From: Rhyacichthys aspro
Taxonomy: Eukaryota; Chordata; Actinopteri; Gobiiformes; Rhyacichthyidae
Length of the DNA stretch: 64,000 nt
Direction of reading: 5' to 3'
Assembly: GCA_036850595.1 (NCBI GenBank)
Contig: CM072160.1
Span: 14,611,906 to 14,675,905 of the forward strand
Shown: positions 51,912-62,600 of the stretch, piece by piece
Position numbering within the stretch: position 1 is the stretch's first letter
Layout: each line of letters opens with the position of its first letter
The notes under the pieces: model-generated
The model's input: only the letters and a program-made list of their open reading frames with translations
What the model was told of the DNA's origin: nothing
Database searches by the model: none
Program-made: the position numbers and the translations under genes

Positions 51912-53052
51912 ATGTCCAGCAGCTACCCGATAGTTGTGCAGGGCGAAGCATCTGAGACTGACTCAGATGATGAAGTTTACATCACATCTCTTCCTCCTCC
52001 TCAAACTATCACAGCGGGAGCCAAGGTTGTTACTTATTAGTGTGTATATGTGTGTGTTGTCATCCACCTAGCTAAGCTTATTTGGTCATAAATCTGGATG
52101 TACTTTCTATGTGCCTCTTTAGGTCCCAGGGGAGGCATCTGAAACAGACAGCGAGGGTGAGACGGAGCAGTCAAACCAAGGCGATGCAGTGAGCCAGGAG
52201 AGTGCTAAGATATTCAAGAGAGACCTGCCTCCTCTTATTGTAGTCAGAGACCACCCGGATATACAATCAATTGTGGAGGACAGGCCAAGCCCCACTCATA
52301 GACAACATGGTGAGATGAACCATAGAGAAAATCTTTATTGGTACACTCAAATAGTAAAGCACAGCTCTGCAATACAAATAGTGAAAGTGAGAAATAATTT
52401 ACTGTGTTTGTAGTAATTTGATTCATTCTGATGATATATTGAGCAATACCCTACTCAAAAATTGTGTATTTTTATGTCAACACATTTATGAGTTAAAGAG
52501 ATATTGGATACATATATAGAAAATCCGATAAATCATTTCAGACAGTATGTGTAGTTACAGCGCAGTAGTTTTATATGGATAAGCTGGTTGCTGTAACCTT
52601 ACATTACTTTTAAATACTGTTGCAATGACAGTAATTGATTGAAAAATGTTTAAGTGTAAAGAATACTTCTGATAATTTGTTTAATTTATAGGTGACACGC
52701 TGTTGCAGCAGAAGCTCCAAGAGTCTAACCAGCGTTTGTATTCTGATGTGGGTCAAACACTACGGCATGTATACGGCAGTGCCAGTCGGGAGGTAAGCTG
52801 ATCAGTGGTAAACAGATTTTCAATCCCCTTCTAAATCTGTAGAAGTCACTTTTTCCCTTTTATTAGATACGCAGTGCAACAGCCCAGCTTAATACTTCAC
52901 AGAGTGCCATCATCAATGCTTCCCACAGCATCAGACTAATCCTGGATGACCTCAAGGCTGTGTCTGAGAAAATCGACATCATCACCAGCTGTCAAATACT
53001 GCCTGACATCAACATTAAACAAACAGAGAATGCTACACCTCCTGTATCTTGA
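51912..53052 (+). CDS. bloc1s3: BLOC-1 complex subunit 3
   Basis: Four coding exons, 51,912-52,025, 52,123-52,309, 52,692-52,792 and 52,867-53,052, give 195 aa (human about 202). The N-terminal third is acidic and carries the family motif twice, GEASETDSDDE and GEASETDSEGE, then RDLPPLIVV; human BLOC1S3 has matching GEA-x-ETDSE repeats and RDLPPLVV. The C-terminal half (about 102-180) is a predicted helical coiled coil ending in SEKIDIITSCQILPDI, matching the conserved family end. BLOC-1 builds lysosome-related organelles such as melanosomes and acts in endosomal sorting; loss of human BLOC1S3 causes Hermansky-Pudlak syndrome type 8. A 5' non-coding exon is implied by the acceptor TCTGTGCAG two bases before ATG. 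The first donor (AAG|gttgtt) is weak. It is divergently paired with the trappc6 gene. Confidence 0.95.
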
Positions 53053-53424
53053 TCAAATCAAGATCGTAAATAGAAATTAAGTAGCATATTTAATGACACA
53101 CAAATTCCATTTTCATTTGTAAGATATGTTCAAAGAGAAAACTGGAGCAAACCTGCTTTTACTGACCCAGGCTGCTCCGGTTGTGTGGTCCATCTTTCAC
53201 CATCTTCATTACTTAGGTTACTGAGGTTATGATTTATGATAGAAATTATTCCAGAGTGCTCTTGTAAAATATCCCTATTGCATTATTCACATATAAATGA
53301 TATGCATGTATTTATGATCATAAATTATTGAAGCACTAAGTTAAAGGAAAAAAAGGACATGCTGTCATCTTTATAAGCTTCATGTGTGGTCTTTTATCTA
53401 TTGACTCTATCATCTATAAAATGG

Positions 53425-53430
53425 TTTATT
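53425..53430 (-). terminator. Candidate poly(A) signal of the TUNAR-like gene
   Basis: AATAAA on the minus strand lies about 460 bases past the stop codon of the small membrane protein gene. It overlaps the region where bloc1s3, which is convergent, must also end. Confidence 0.35.
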
Positions 53431-53888
53431 ATAGTAAAATACTGCAGGAGTGTTTAGGGTTAACATGGCTGTTTGTCATTTACCTTGTTACTATCGGTAA
53501 AGTACCGTAATGATTGAAATATTTGGGGTAGGGAGTAAGAGTAAAACCAAAACACAAAACCCATAAATTAGATAAAAGTGTTTTTCAGGAAAAAGTGAAA
53601 TATATGCAGTTTAAAGAAAACAGATGGAGACGGTCAAAAAAAACAAAAACAAAAAAAACATAGTAACAACAACCACAAACTGAATACAATTAAATTACCT
53701 GCAACTCTTAAATTTACAAAATGAGCACATTTTAAAGATGTGCACTTGAAAGAAACATACAGGTTCACTATAAAGGTCACAGACTGTATTCTAGTAAATG
53801 AAGTGCTTTTAAAAAAATCAGTGTAAGTTAAGCAAGTGCACTCTACCCATGAATAGACACAGATATAGTGCAGTCTGTGTGAAGGGTG

Positions 53889-54352
53889 TTAGACCGGTGT
53901 GTACAGATATATGAACACCACAATGAGCAGGTTTAGAACTGTGGCCACGATGCCCACAAGACCAAACATATGGTCGTAATCCACTTTACAGCAGGCAGAC
54001 CCCATACAACTGTTGTTAGGATCGTCTCCCTGGATAAAGACAGAGATATACCGTACATTGTTAATCTATTTTGTCATCTTTTACCACAAAAAGAGGTGCT
54101 GGTGTCTGCCACTAGATGGTGCCATGATGCAGATGTTAGTCCTTTAGTTTGGTGCTTATTTTATTTACACTAAAAATTTATTTTACAATCAATTTAGTCC
54201 TACATAAACAAAGCCAAAATATTTTAAAAAGCAACACAATACTGTGTTTTGGCTGATATTTTTGCACAGCAATTGAGAAATTCAGATAAAACGGTAATAA
54301 TTACCTCATTGCTGTTGGTCTCTTCTTTTTCTTTCCTCTTTTCCAATGCCAT
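53889..54352 (-). CDS. TUNAR/BNLN-like single-pass microprotein, 62 aa
   Basis: Two exons on the minus strand, 54,352-54,305 (16 codons) and 54,029-53,889 (46 codons plus stop), join in phase 0 across a GT-AG intron. The product has a charged N-terminus (KRKEKEE), an Asn/Asp/Cys-rich middle with a CMGSACC cluster (residues 24-30), and a C-terminal membrane segment (about 38-60). The last 21 residues fit GI[IV]xT[IV]LNL-x4-F-x-Y-x-YT, the C-terminal pattern I recall for TUNAR (BNLN), a neural and beta-cell micropeptide of the ER that binds SERCA calcium pumps. Charged-tail-then-membrane order also matches. A role in tuning SERCA is therefore inferred. It differs from TUNAR by its longer N-terminus, cysteine cluster and location next to bloc1s3. 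It has its own CRE/TATA promoter (54,616-54,665). Confidence 0.75.
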
Positions 54353-54615
54353 GTCTTATTTTCCTAATAAACTCAGATTAAAAACAACTTTATTCCGAAA
54401 TAACAGCAATTAAATGTCAGAAATTCTGCAGTTCTGCGTTCGAGGTTTAAAATGAAGTCTCCGAAGTCATCTTCTCCCACAGCGTTAGGGTCACAGGTCT
54501 GGAATAAATGAGAATAAGTGGCTGCTGGTTTACATTCTGTCTAGTGGCCTCCAGTGAAGCAACCACTCAAAGTCTCCAGAAAGGCTCTTAGTTGCTTCTG
54601 TTGTCTCTTGTTGAT

Positions 54616-54665
54616 AATATATACCCAGGGACCCAAAAGGCTTCAAATACTTCATGGTGACGTCA
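54616..54665 (-). promoter_or_regulatory. CRE plus TATA promoter of the TUNAR-like gene
   Basis: A perfect palindromic CRE, TGACGTCA (54,658-54,665), stands 35 bases upstream of TATATATT (54,623-54,616 on the minus strand). Initiation would fall near 54,590, about 240 bases before the start codon at 54,352. The layout suggests cAMP/calcium-responsive transcription. Confidence 0.55.
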
Positions 54666-54890
54666 CGAATGCCGCCTCGTTTTTGGTGTGTATGAGCAGT
54701 TAGAGTGTTATTTTTTTTTTGTCTTTCTTTAAATGTACAAAATCAAATAATGTTTGATTTGAGATAATCACAAAACAGTGCAAACTAATATTTTCAGGTA
54801 AGATTACTTTAAACTGATTAATTGTTGAATAAAAGCTTGTTGAATATTAGCTTTATCTCCAATGGAAGCTTTCCCATCAATCATATTTAG

Positions 54891-55365
54891 TCTGAAGAAG
54901 AAGAACAGCTCCTTCGAGGCTTCGTTACAGAAAACACTCGGGCCAAAGGTGAGTAGTTAATTTAGGTCTGCGTCCAATACAAAACCAACTAAATAATTTG
55001 AGGCATTGTTGCAAAAGCTGCTTTAGGGTTAATTGCAAAAATTTCCCACACACTTTACATCAGCAGCAAATATGCTTAGACAGAAAATGCCAGCATATTC
55101 ATGAAGTCTGTGCTCATATTGCAGTATGTTTAGTGAGTCCAATGTCTATTTTTTTGCCCAATACACATTTTCACATTGTTACATGCTGTACGAAATAAAG
55201 ACAAGAACACAGGGTTAATAAAATGTGTGGATCAGTCTCATGGGACACATAGATACACAATAAGCCCAAGACCCAAGAGATTTAAAAATGCTGCCCTGTT
55301 AATTTAAAGAGTAAGATTTTGAGCTGTTGAAGCGTAACCCCTGATATGTATGTCTCTCTTGACTC

Positions 55366-55414
<49 letters not shown>

Positions 55415-55476
55415 ATAATTGTCTCTGGGTCCCAGCTGTGCTGACGCCGCTCCAGACTTTGTTGGATGCAGAACGG
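54891..55476 (+). CDS. Two exon-like blocks of an unidentified protein or transcript
   Basis: Block 1 (54,891-54,948) starts after the acceptor CATATTTAG and ends at the donor AAG|gtgagt. Block 2 (55,436-55,476) starts after CTCTGGGTCCCAG and ends at CGG|gtgagt. Read from codon 1 of block 1, both stay open and join in phase, giving SEEEEQLLRGFVTENTRAKA then VLTPLQTLLDAER, a plausible helical peptide. A possible first exon, 54,452-54,496 (MKSPKSSSPTALGSQ), would join in phase but has a poor donor (gtctgg) and overlaps the 5' UTR of the opposite-strand gene. I do not recognise the protein and found no convincing further exon. It may be a small gene, a decayed gene, or a divergent non-coding transcript. 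Confidence 0.35.
55369..55413. repeat. (GT)n microsatellite
   Basis: A pure 45-base GT run lies 22 bases before exon-like block 2 of the preceding entry. The minus-strand (TH)n open frames through it are artefacts. Confidence 0.95.
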
Positions 55477-55479
55477 GTG

Positions 55480-56872
55480 AGTAATTTGGAATGGTGCCTG
55501 AAAACATTTCAAATGTTGGCAGATGATGAACGGTGATGTGTGGCACTTCTATGTTTGCTTTTGATACATAAATAGTGTTCATAAAAAGCCTATGACTACT
55601 TTTGAGTTGTAAAAATATACTTGGCCAGCAGGGGGAGTGAAGAGTGAACCCCAAAAGCATCAGTAAAAAAAAAAAAGACTCCTGAGCTAAACTTAAAATT
55701 ACAGCTCCAATCAATAAACCAGCCAGTGTGTAGCTATCTGTAAATAAATACTTTATTTGGTGTTCTGTAGCTTCTGCCCAGAGGTTGGTCTAGCCTAAAA
55801 TAATCCAAAAGTAATCAGTTCATATGACTAGATTACTTACTTAGATTATGCAACCACTTTAGTAAGTTGATGCTTGGATTTCTTGATTTCTGAGCAAAAA
55901 GGACGAAGAACTATATAAAAAGATTGTGTATTCTTTTGAAATTTATATACAAAACCACTGTGTCAGTAGGAAAACATGAGCATCTGTATCTTCCTATATC
56001 ACGGTTTTGTCTAGTTCAGAGACTTTGTAGAGGTATCAGTAAAGTAGAGTGAGAACATAAATAAGAGTAGAACGCTGCAGAGAGAACAAAATACTAAGCA
56101 GATATAGTGGGGTAAAACAATACAGTACACACAAATAAGTGCACTAATTGGTAATTGACCGATTGTGTGTGTTTGTGCGTATACGAAGCGTCAGCGTATG
56201 TGAATCTATGTGACTCACTAGGTTTTTTCCTGCAAGGTTGAGTGACTATCCTGGGGTATTGTTACACTCAACAGGCAAGTAGGACATTATATTAGTGTTT
56301 ACATAAAACATCTTTCCTTGTTCCAGTGACAGTGGCTCGAGGCTGGCGATGGGACTCACGCTTGAATTGGCAAACTAACTAAAGACGAAAATAGGAACAC
56401 CGCAAATAATGGGCCCAGGCTTAAATGGGAGTGGGCATAAATGCTTATGGCGGACAAAGTGCAGAGGGTAAAGGAGAAATAAAAATTTGGATTATTGGAT
56501 CATACATTTGTAATCGGATATAGTCAGCTGGTGGGTATAGGTCTTTGTGCACGCAAGCATGCATCTGTGTGTGAGGTTGTGCATAGGGGGCAGCCACCCA
56601 CATTAGCCAGGTCAGTGGCTGTCTCATGGGGCGCCTGAGGACATGCTGTTAGTTTATCTGGCTGGATGAACATGGCTGCACAAAACAGCACAGGTCTGCC
56701 ACAGCCACTGCAGCACTTAAATAGACTTAAACACTTAAATAAAGATGATCGAGTTTAACTGATTGAAAATATTGGGCTAAGTTAGACATTAAGCCCAGGC
56801 TCCAAGCGAGACCCTTTCATCAGTGATATTGTCGAAAGGATTCATATTAGGCCCACTGATAGACCCGGTGGT
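55480..56872. other. No gene seen
   Basis: AT-rich DNA without supported exons. An acceptor-like CTTTCCTTGTTCCAG ends at 56,325 but no open exon in a matching phase follows it. Confidence 0.5.
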
Positions 56873-56921
56873 GGCCCCTCTGGTGGTACCACATAACCAG
56901 AGGGGCCCAGGTTCGACTCCC
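56873..56921 (+). repeat. 12-bp perfect hairpin next to a Pol III B-box; likely tRNA-derived SINE piece
   Basis: GGCCCCTCTGGT (56,873-56,884) and its exact complement ACCAGAGGGGCC (56,896-56,907) enclose an 11-base loop. Two bases later comes GGTTCGACTCC (56,910-56,920), a perfect RNA polymerase III B-box. The order (anticodon-like hairpin, then T-loop) is that of a tRNA-derived element, but the cloverleaf is not complete, so this is not called a tRNA gene. Confidence 0.5.
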
Positions 56922-57650
56922 AGCTCAGACCACATGTTACACCCCAGTAAACCAGGGAAGAAAGAATCATGAGAGGAATGTATTGGGATGTATCTTTTGG
57001 ATCTTATTGCAGGCAGAGACATAAATGTAAGCGCAATAAGCTGTGTGTCCAAATCTATGTTTTCCTGTTATCAGAGCTTACACATGTCTACAGAGACTGG
57101 ATTTAAGTGTCACAGGTGTTTTGATTTTAACCAATCACAGGGCTTTCCAGTCCAGCGCCAAGAGGGCAGAGTGAGCCCTCCTGACCATCTTGTTGTTCTT
57201 TTATATCTTAACAGTTTAAACAATAAACATAAAACTTTCATATTTGTCACCATTACCTAGGGCTTAGCTGCTGCAGGAATTCACCTGATGGGGGTGATTG
57301 TGAACTGTGCAAATCCATTAAGACCTCCATCTTATTTGAATGATAAGTATTGTGATCCATCCACCAGTGACCTGCTGGACATTTATATATTTCCCAGTTT
57401 TCAGGATCCTTTCTTGGGAGGAGTTCTCTGAAGGTGTGTTCCATATGGTTCCAAACCCCACCTCTTCTCAACGACCCTCCATTGGGCCAAAGGACGCATC
57501 ATGGCCTTTCCCTACCCACAATGCCCTACAAGTGTTTTGAAATGAAGGCTGTAGAAAAGGAAGTGAGACTTAAAGCAGAAAATGTTCAGTTTATATACAT
57601 CCATATGTATGTCCATTTGCTGTGTACAGAAAATGTTTTATTTTGAAAAC
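56922..57650. other. No gene seen
   Basis: No supported exon or named repeat; possibly further degraded repeat DNA between the SINE-like and LINE fragments. Confidence 0.45.
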
Positions 57651-57654
57651 ATTT

Positions 57655-57880
57655 TTCCAATCCAGACTTGGAGATGCTGATTCTCATCCTGGCCGCTTCA
57701 CGCTCTGCTGCAAACCGTCCCAGTACACACTGAAGGTCCTGGTTTGATGAAGCCAACAGGACAATATCATCTGCAAAAAGCAATAAGGCTCCCAAACTGT
57801 ATACCCTTCAGCCCCTGACCACCCCTAGACATTCTGTCCATGAAAACTGTAAACAGAGACAGCAGAGAAAGGGACTTGGA
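57655..57880 (-). mobile_element. Non-LTR retrotransposon reverse transcriptase fragment
   Basis: On the minus strand the frame reads LLFADDIVLLASS, containing the FADD catalytic box of LINE reverse transcriptases, then NQDLQCVLGRFAAE and MRISISKSG, a run typical of abundant fish LINEs. The DNA upstream of it (57,790-57,880 read in reverse) also matches the flanking part of such an element but is frameshifted. Only a few dozen codons remain and no ends are seen, so it is an inactive internal fragment. Confidence 0.85.
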
Positions 57881-59120
57881 CTCTGCACTTGCACTTAAAG
57901 TAAGCAGCAACAAACAGAGGCTTGCGACTCAGACTTGCGCTCTAAACACTTGACGTGGGACTCAACAATGAGCCCCCCACACGCTCAGTTTCTTTCCCCT
58001 CTCACAGCACCATGCTCTGACACTGACACTGTAAGCAGTAAATCATCACTTCATCCTGCCTCTGCCATTATTACTGCTCTCTGATCAGACGTGAGTCATG
58101 TTAGCAGCATGGGATTGGTTGGGTTCAGTTTTATTCTGTTTAGCACCAAAGCCATCAAGAGAAATCTGCATTTACTTTTGTGATGATGACAGGGTTTGAG
58201 GGCATTTAAAGCAAAAAAAAACAAACAAAAAAACCTCAATTTCCAAACCATGTACTGTGCATTACCGGGACTTGAATAAATGTTACAAATGTTACCAAAG
58301 GAAATCTGAATGTTCATTTTGGCAATAATAACACAGTTTTGGTGTTCTGAGTTGGACAGGTGAAAATCTACCCATTGTTTCCCTCATTATGACCAGGAGA
58401 TGCTGTGTTTCACATTAGGCCTAATTATGTCTGCATAAAGGTCCGCAGAGATGATGACTAACTTATTTTCCGTGGCAAATAAATATTAAAACTTTGATTT
58501 TTTGGTAAAAATGTATGTTATTAAATATTCCCTCAAATTTAAAAAAAAATGCTTCATTCAGGGTTTCAGTTAAATGGTCAACTTACCCCTGACTTTGGGC
58601 AAAGTTGAGCCACATTTTTTTTGAGTGCCCATATTTTTCAAAATTTATGTCAGAGATAAATTTTAATTATTTCGGCTGATAGGAAGCATCCTAAAATATG
58701 TTAAGATATTTTTACTGTACATCTGCATTTTATTGGCCAGGCAGAAAGATCATTTGTTAAAAAAAATAAATAAATAAAAAATGAATCACTTAATTTACCC
58801 CACTCTCCCCTAGAGTAGCCCAGTTAGATGGATCTTCCCACAACTCATTCCTGATCTCATTCATATGTGTATAATTTAATAGATTTTTACGGTTTACATT
58901 TGAAAAAAACTAACAAAAACACAAACAAAAAACACTTTTTTTCATAAAACACCTGTGCATAATGATGCATAAATATGCAATTATCTTTCTTGTACATTAA
59001 ATATAAATGTTAATGCAGCTTTGGTTAGAAAAAGGGAACTTTAGACATTTAATTAACTGTGTATCTTTTCAATAAATGTACAAATAAATAAAAAAATGTG
59101 ATTTTTATGTTAAAATGTGT
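57881..59120. other. No gene seen upstream of the HIPK-like gene
   Basis: AT-rich DNA with A-rich runs (58,215-58,235 and 58,760-58,780); nothing coding supported. Confidence 0.5.
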
Positions 59121-59125
59121 TATTG

Positions 59126-59328
59126 TATAAATATTGGGTTACAGTTGGTCACTGGGTCTCCATGGACACAAGATTATGTCACGCATCTAGAACTATTCTA
59201 CGATTCTGAAACTGAACCTTCATTCTACTGTGAGCAGCTGAACAGAGTTACACACTCAGCATTACAGACGGTTAAACAAAACATTACAAGCAAACAAAGC
59301 AAATAAGAGGACAGGAAGAACATACGTG
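59126..59328 (+). promoter_or_regulatory. TATA box and 5' non-coding exon of the HIPK-like gene
   Basis: TATAAATA (59,126-59,133) predicts a start near 59,157. A donor at 59,329 (ACGTG|gtaaga) and an acceptor ending at 59,601, three bases before the first ATG, define a spliced leader exon. The exon has no coding continuity with the start codon. Confidence 0.5.
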
Positions 59329-59604
59329 GTAAGACAGCACTTGTTCTCAATGTATTGGAACAGCAATATTTTGGTTCAGAGTTGTAAAATATTTGTAAAG
59401 ATACAAAATGCAGCCTCTGTAATCATTTAAAAAAGATGACTGTTTTTTTTCCAAATGTCAGCCCAATGTAAATCATAAACAGACTCTGAGCATATATATA
59501 AAGTGATTCAACATTCACCATAACCTTTATGAACATTAATAAAGAGACAATCTGTTGTTAAGGATGTTAAATCTATGACCTGTGTGATTTTCTTATTTTA
59601 GTGC

Positions 59605-62600
59605 ATGACGACAATAATGGAACAAAACAAGACCGAAATGACTGTAGATAAGATACAACAAACCTTCCCAGACACTTATGACTTCCTCCAAGAACTGGGG
59701 AAGGGTTCATTTGGTCAAGTGTTCAAGTGTCTGAAGAAGGACACTAAGGAGATTGTGGCGGTAAAACTTCCATTTTTCAAGGAAGAGTCTGATAGAGAGG
59801 TAAGATCCAATAAGTGTTTCATTGTTTCAGGCTAAAATTAGTGCTTTTGCAGTTTTACATGAACAATTTCAATCTCATGATACGTGAACACGTAAAAGTA
59901 TTGTAAAAATGTGTCATATCAAATCAAAAAAAGGAAAAATTATAAGATTAAAAAGAGACAATGCCATAACTACATTTTTCACATAAACACCAATAGGTTT
60001 TATATATTTTGTATATTGTAACTTCAGGGAATTCTTGTCCTTAACACATGTCATGTGTATTCAGGCTTTCTTGTTGAAAGTAATGATGGAGGAGGGCATG
60101 GACAAATGCAACATTGTTAAGTTCATTGAGTCATTCGACACCAGCTATGGACCAGCTCTGGTTTTGGAGATGATGGACATGAATTTACAAGACTACTGTC
60201 GCAATGTGAAGTCACTGCCTATCTGCCACATCAGGGCTATTGTTAAACAGGTATCAACTGGTCACACACTTGAACAAATGATTAAAAAATGTTAATAATT
60301 TGGACATTGAAAGTTATCCTAAAAAAGTAAATCCTGGTCATTTTTATTTTGCCAAATGTAAAACAAGTTAAAGTGACCTGACCTGGAGAGAAATGGCTCC
60401 ATGTCACACATTGTACACAGTATGGCTCCACAGTTTGTTGAGAATTTCATATTATAACTGCTTTTGTCTTGTGCAGTTGGCAACAGCATTGGAAAGCTTG
60501 AAGAGCATTGGGCTGATCCACGCAGACATAAAGCCTAACAACATCATGCTGTGTGATCACACCAGAAATGACTTCAGAGTTAAACTAATAGATTTTGGTG
60601 TGGCCATGCATTGCTCTGAAGTTAAAAAGGACATGGTAGTGCAGAATAGGGCATACAGGTATGCTTTAAACTCTGTTTATATGAGAAAGTCTTTTCATTA
60701 TGAACACTAGTGCATGAAGTATGATGCATTTCTTCCACACTCAGGGCTCCTGAAGTTATTTTAGGAATGCACTTCGGTGAGGCCATTGATGTGTGGGCTC
60801 TGGGAACTGTGGTGGCAAGCTTGGTGCTTGGCTTTGAGATCTTCCCTGACCGACCTGAGTTTGAGGTGGTAAGTCATTTAACAGTTACCTAAAGGACTGA
60901 GTCAAGATCTGTACAAAAGCTTTATTTGTAGTTATTGTAGCATCAGTTGTATTTGTTGTCTGACATCACGATTTGTTTCTCCAGCTGAAGGTTATTGTAA
61001 AACTTTGTGGTCAACCACCTGACCAGGTTCTTGATGAAGGAACCAACACAGATTTGTTTTTCTGTAAAAAGGAAATCGGAAAGCTAAGCAGATGGATGTT
61101 AATGGTAAAAGTGTTGCAAAGATTTCTCTTCATTAGTCTTTTACATGCTTATTTACAAAAGTTCCACTAATATTATTAATTCTTTTTTCCCTTCATTTAG
61201 AACAATGAGGAGTTCATAGCATTTTACAATTTGAAGCGTAATTACGTACGCACTTTCCACTCTGAAAAATACAGCTCACTAGAAGAGCTGATAAAGGTAT
61301 GGATGTGAAACAAATATAGTGTGAAGTCTTGAGCAACGCCGCTCACAGGCATCTTTAACCTTGTTTTACTTTGACTTTATCCTTGTTTTAGGTTCATGTT
61401 AAAGTTAGTCAGGAGAAGAAGCTCATAGAACGTGAAGACTTCATTGACCTGTTACGACAAATGCTTGAGACAAATCACGTCAACAGGATCAAGCCCACCG
61501 ACATCTTAAAACATCCCTTCATTAGTACTAAATGTTATTGGTAAGTGTGTGCACCTACTTATGTTCTCAATTATTCAAGTCAAGCTACACCAAAATAGTG
61601 TATTTGGTATCTGTACAAAATACGCTTCTTGAATATCCAGATTTAACTCAATTATTTTTAAACTGATTCATTACAGATTGATTTAATGATATAATTTCAA
61701 GTAACCAAATGTTTGTGTGGTTGTGTCAGTAGTGTGGAAAGCAGAACAGAAAAAGTCACTTCTGGTCCAGCACCAAGGGTCATGAAGGTAAAGCCAGCCA
61801 CACCAGAGATCACAGCTCCACTGGCCCAGGACGAAAAGGAACACTTTAGGTAAGATTGACCTGATTCTAGAGAAACCAAACAAAGCACACAGTGAATAAT
61901 GACATAATGTAAAGGTTTGTGTTCTAGTGGGCACAAAGATCAATACAATATATGGTTGTGTGTGTTATTAGTGTGACCTGTGGAAAAGAGAAGAGGCCAA
62001 AGGAAAGAGCAAACACTCCAGTTTCCTCCAGTCCAGGACCGAGGGTCACCATGGTGAAAGCAGCCAATCCCAAAAACACTGCTCCTCTGGTCAAAGACAA
62101 ACAGGGACGTTTGAGGTAAGATTTCCTGCTTCTATCATTTAGAGAAATGTAAATAAAGACCAAATGAAACACTGTATCTAAGTTTGTCTGTTTGTTTATG
62201 ACAGTGAGCAGTGTGAAATGGAGACACTGACCACTGAGAGGATCAAAAAAATAATCCTCCAGGTGCTGGAGGAGGGACAATTTGGTCAAGTGGTCAAGTG
62301 TCAGGAGAAGGACGACAAGGCTGTGAAACTTCCCAACTCCACTCAAAACACTAAAAAGGAGGTAAGATTATTGTTAGATTAATGACATGATCATCTAAAT
62401 AACTCTCAGCCAGCATTATTCCCTCACTCAGAGATTACAGGACATATTCTGAGGAGGGTCAGGCCGACCCATGAGCTTAAGTAGATGTGTGAATTGTTTA
62501 TATCCCTGTCCTTAGGGCCTGGACCAGCACAACGTTGGGAAGTACCATGAGGAATTTGACTCTCGCCTCTGGAGGACTCTGGTGTTTGAGAAGCTGGACA

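Noticed and set aside
54390..54500. Minus-strand frame containing DPNAVGEDDFGDF, considered as an exon
   Set aside because: It has no ATG after the upstream stop and ends before the start codon of the TUNAR-like gene, so it is most simply 5' UTR; the acidic motif may be chance.
55282..55714. Minus-strand frames with a Thr-His repeat
   Set aside because: Produced by the GT microsatellite; the remaining sequence has no domain.
55741..55800. Possible last exon continuing the unidentified exon blocks (LLPRGWSSLK then stop)
   Set aside because: The acceptor is passable and the phase fits, but ten residues ending at a stop are easily found by chance and no protein family supports it.
56860..56945. 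Functional tRNA gene
   Set aside because: B-box is perfect but the stem is 12 bp and no acceptor stem or proper D-arm can be drawn; better explained as a tRNA-derived repeat.
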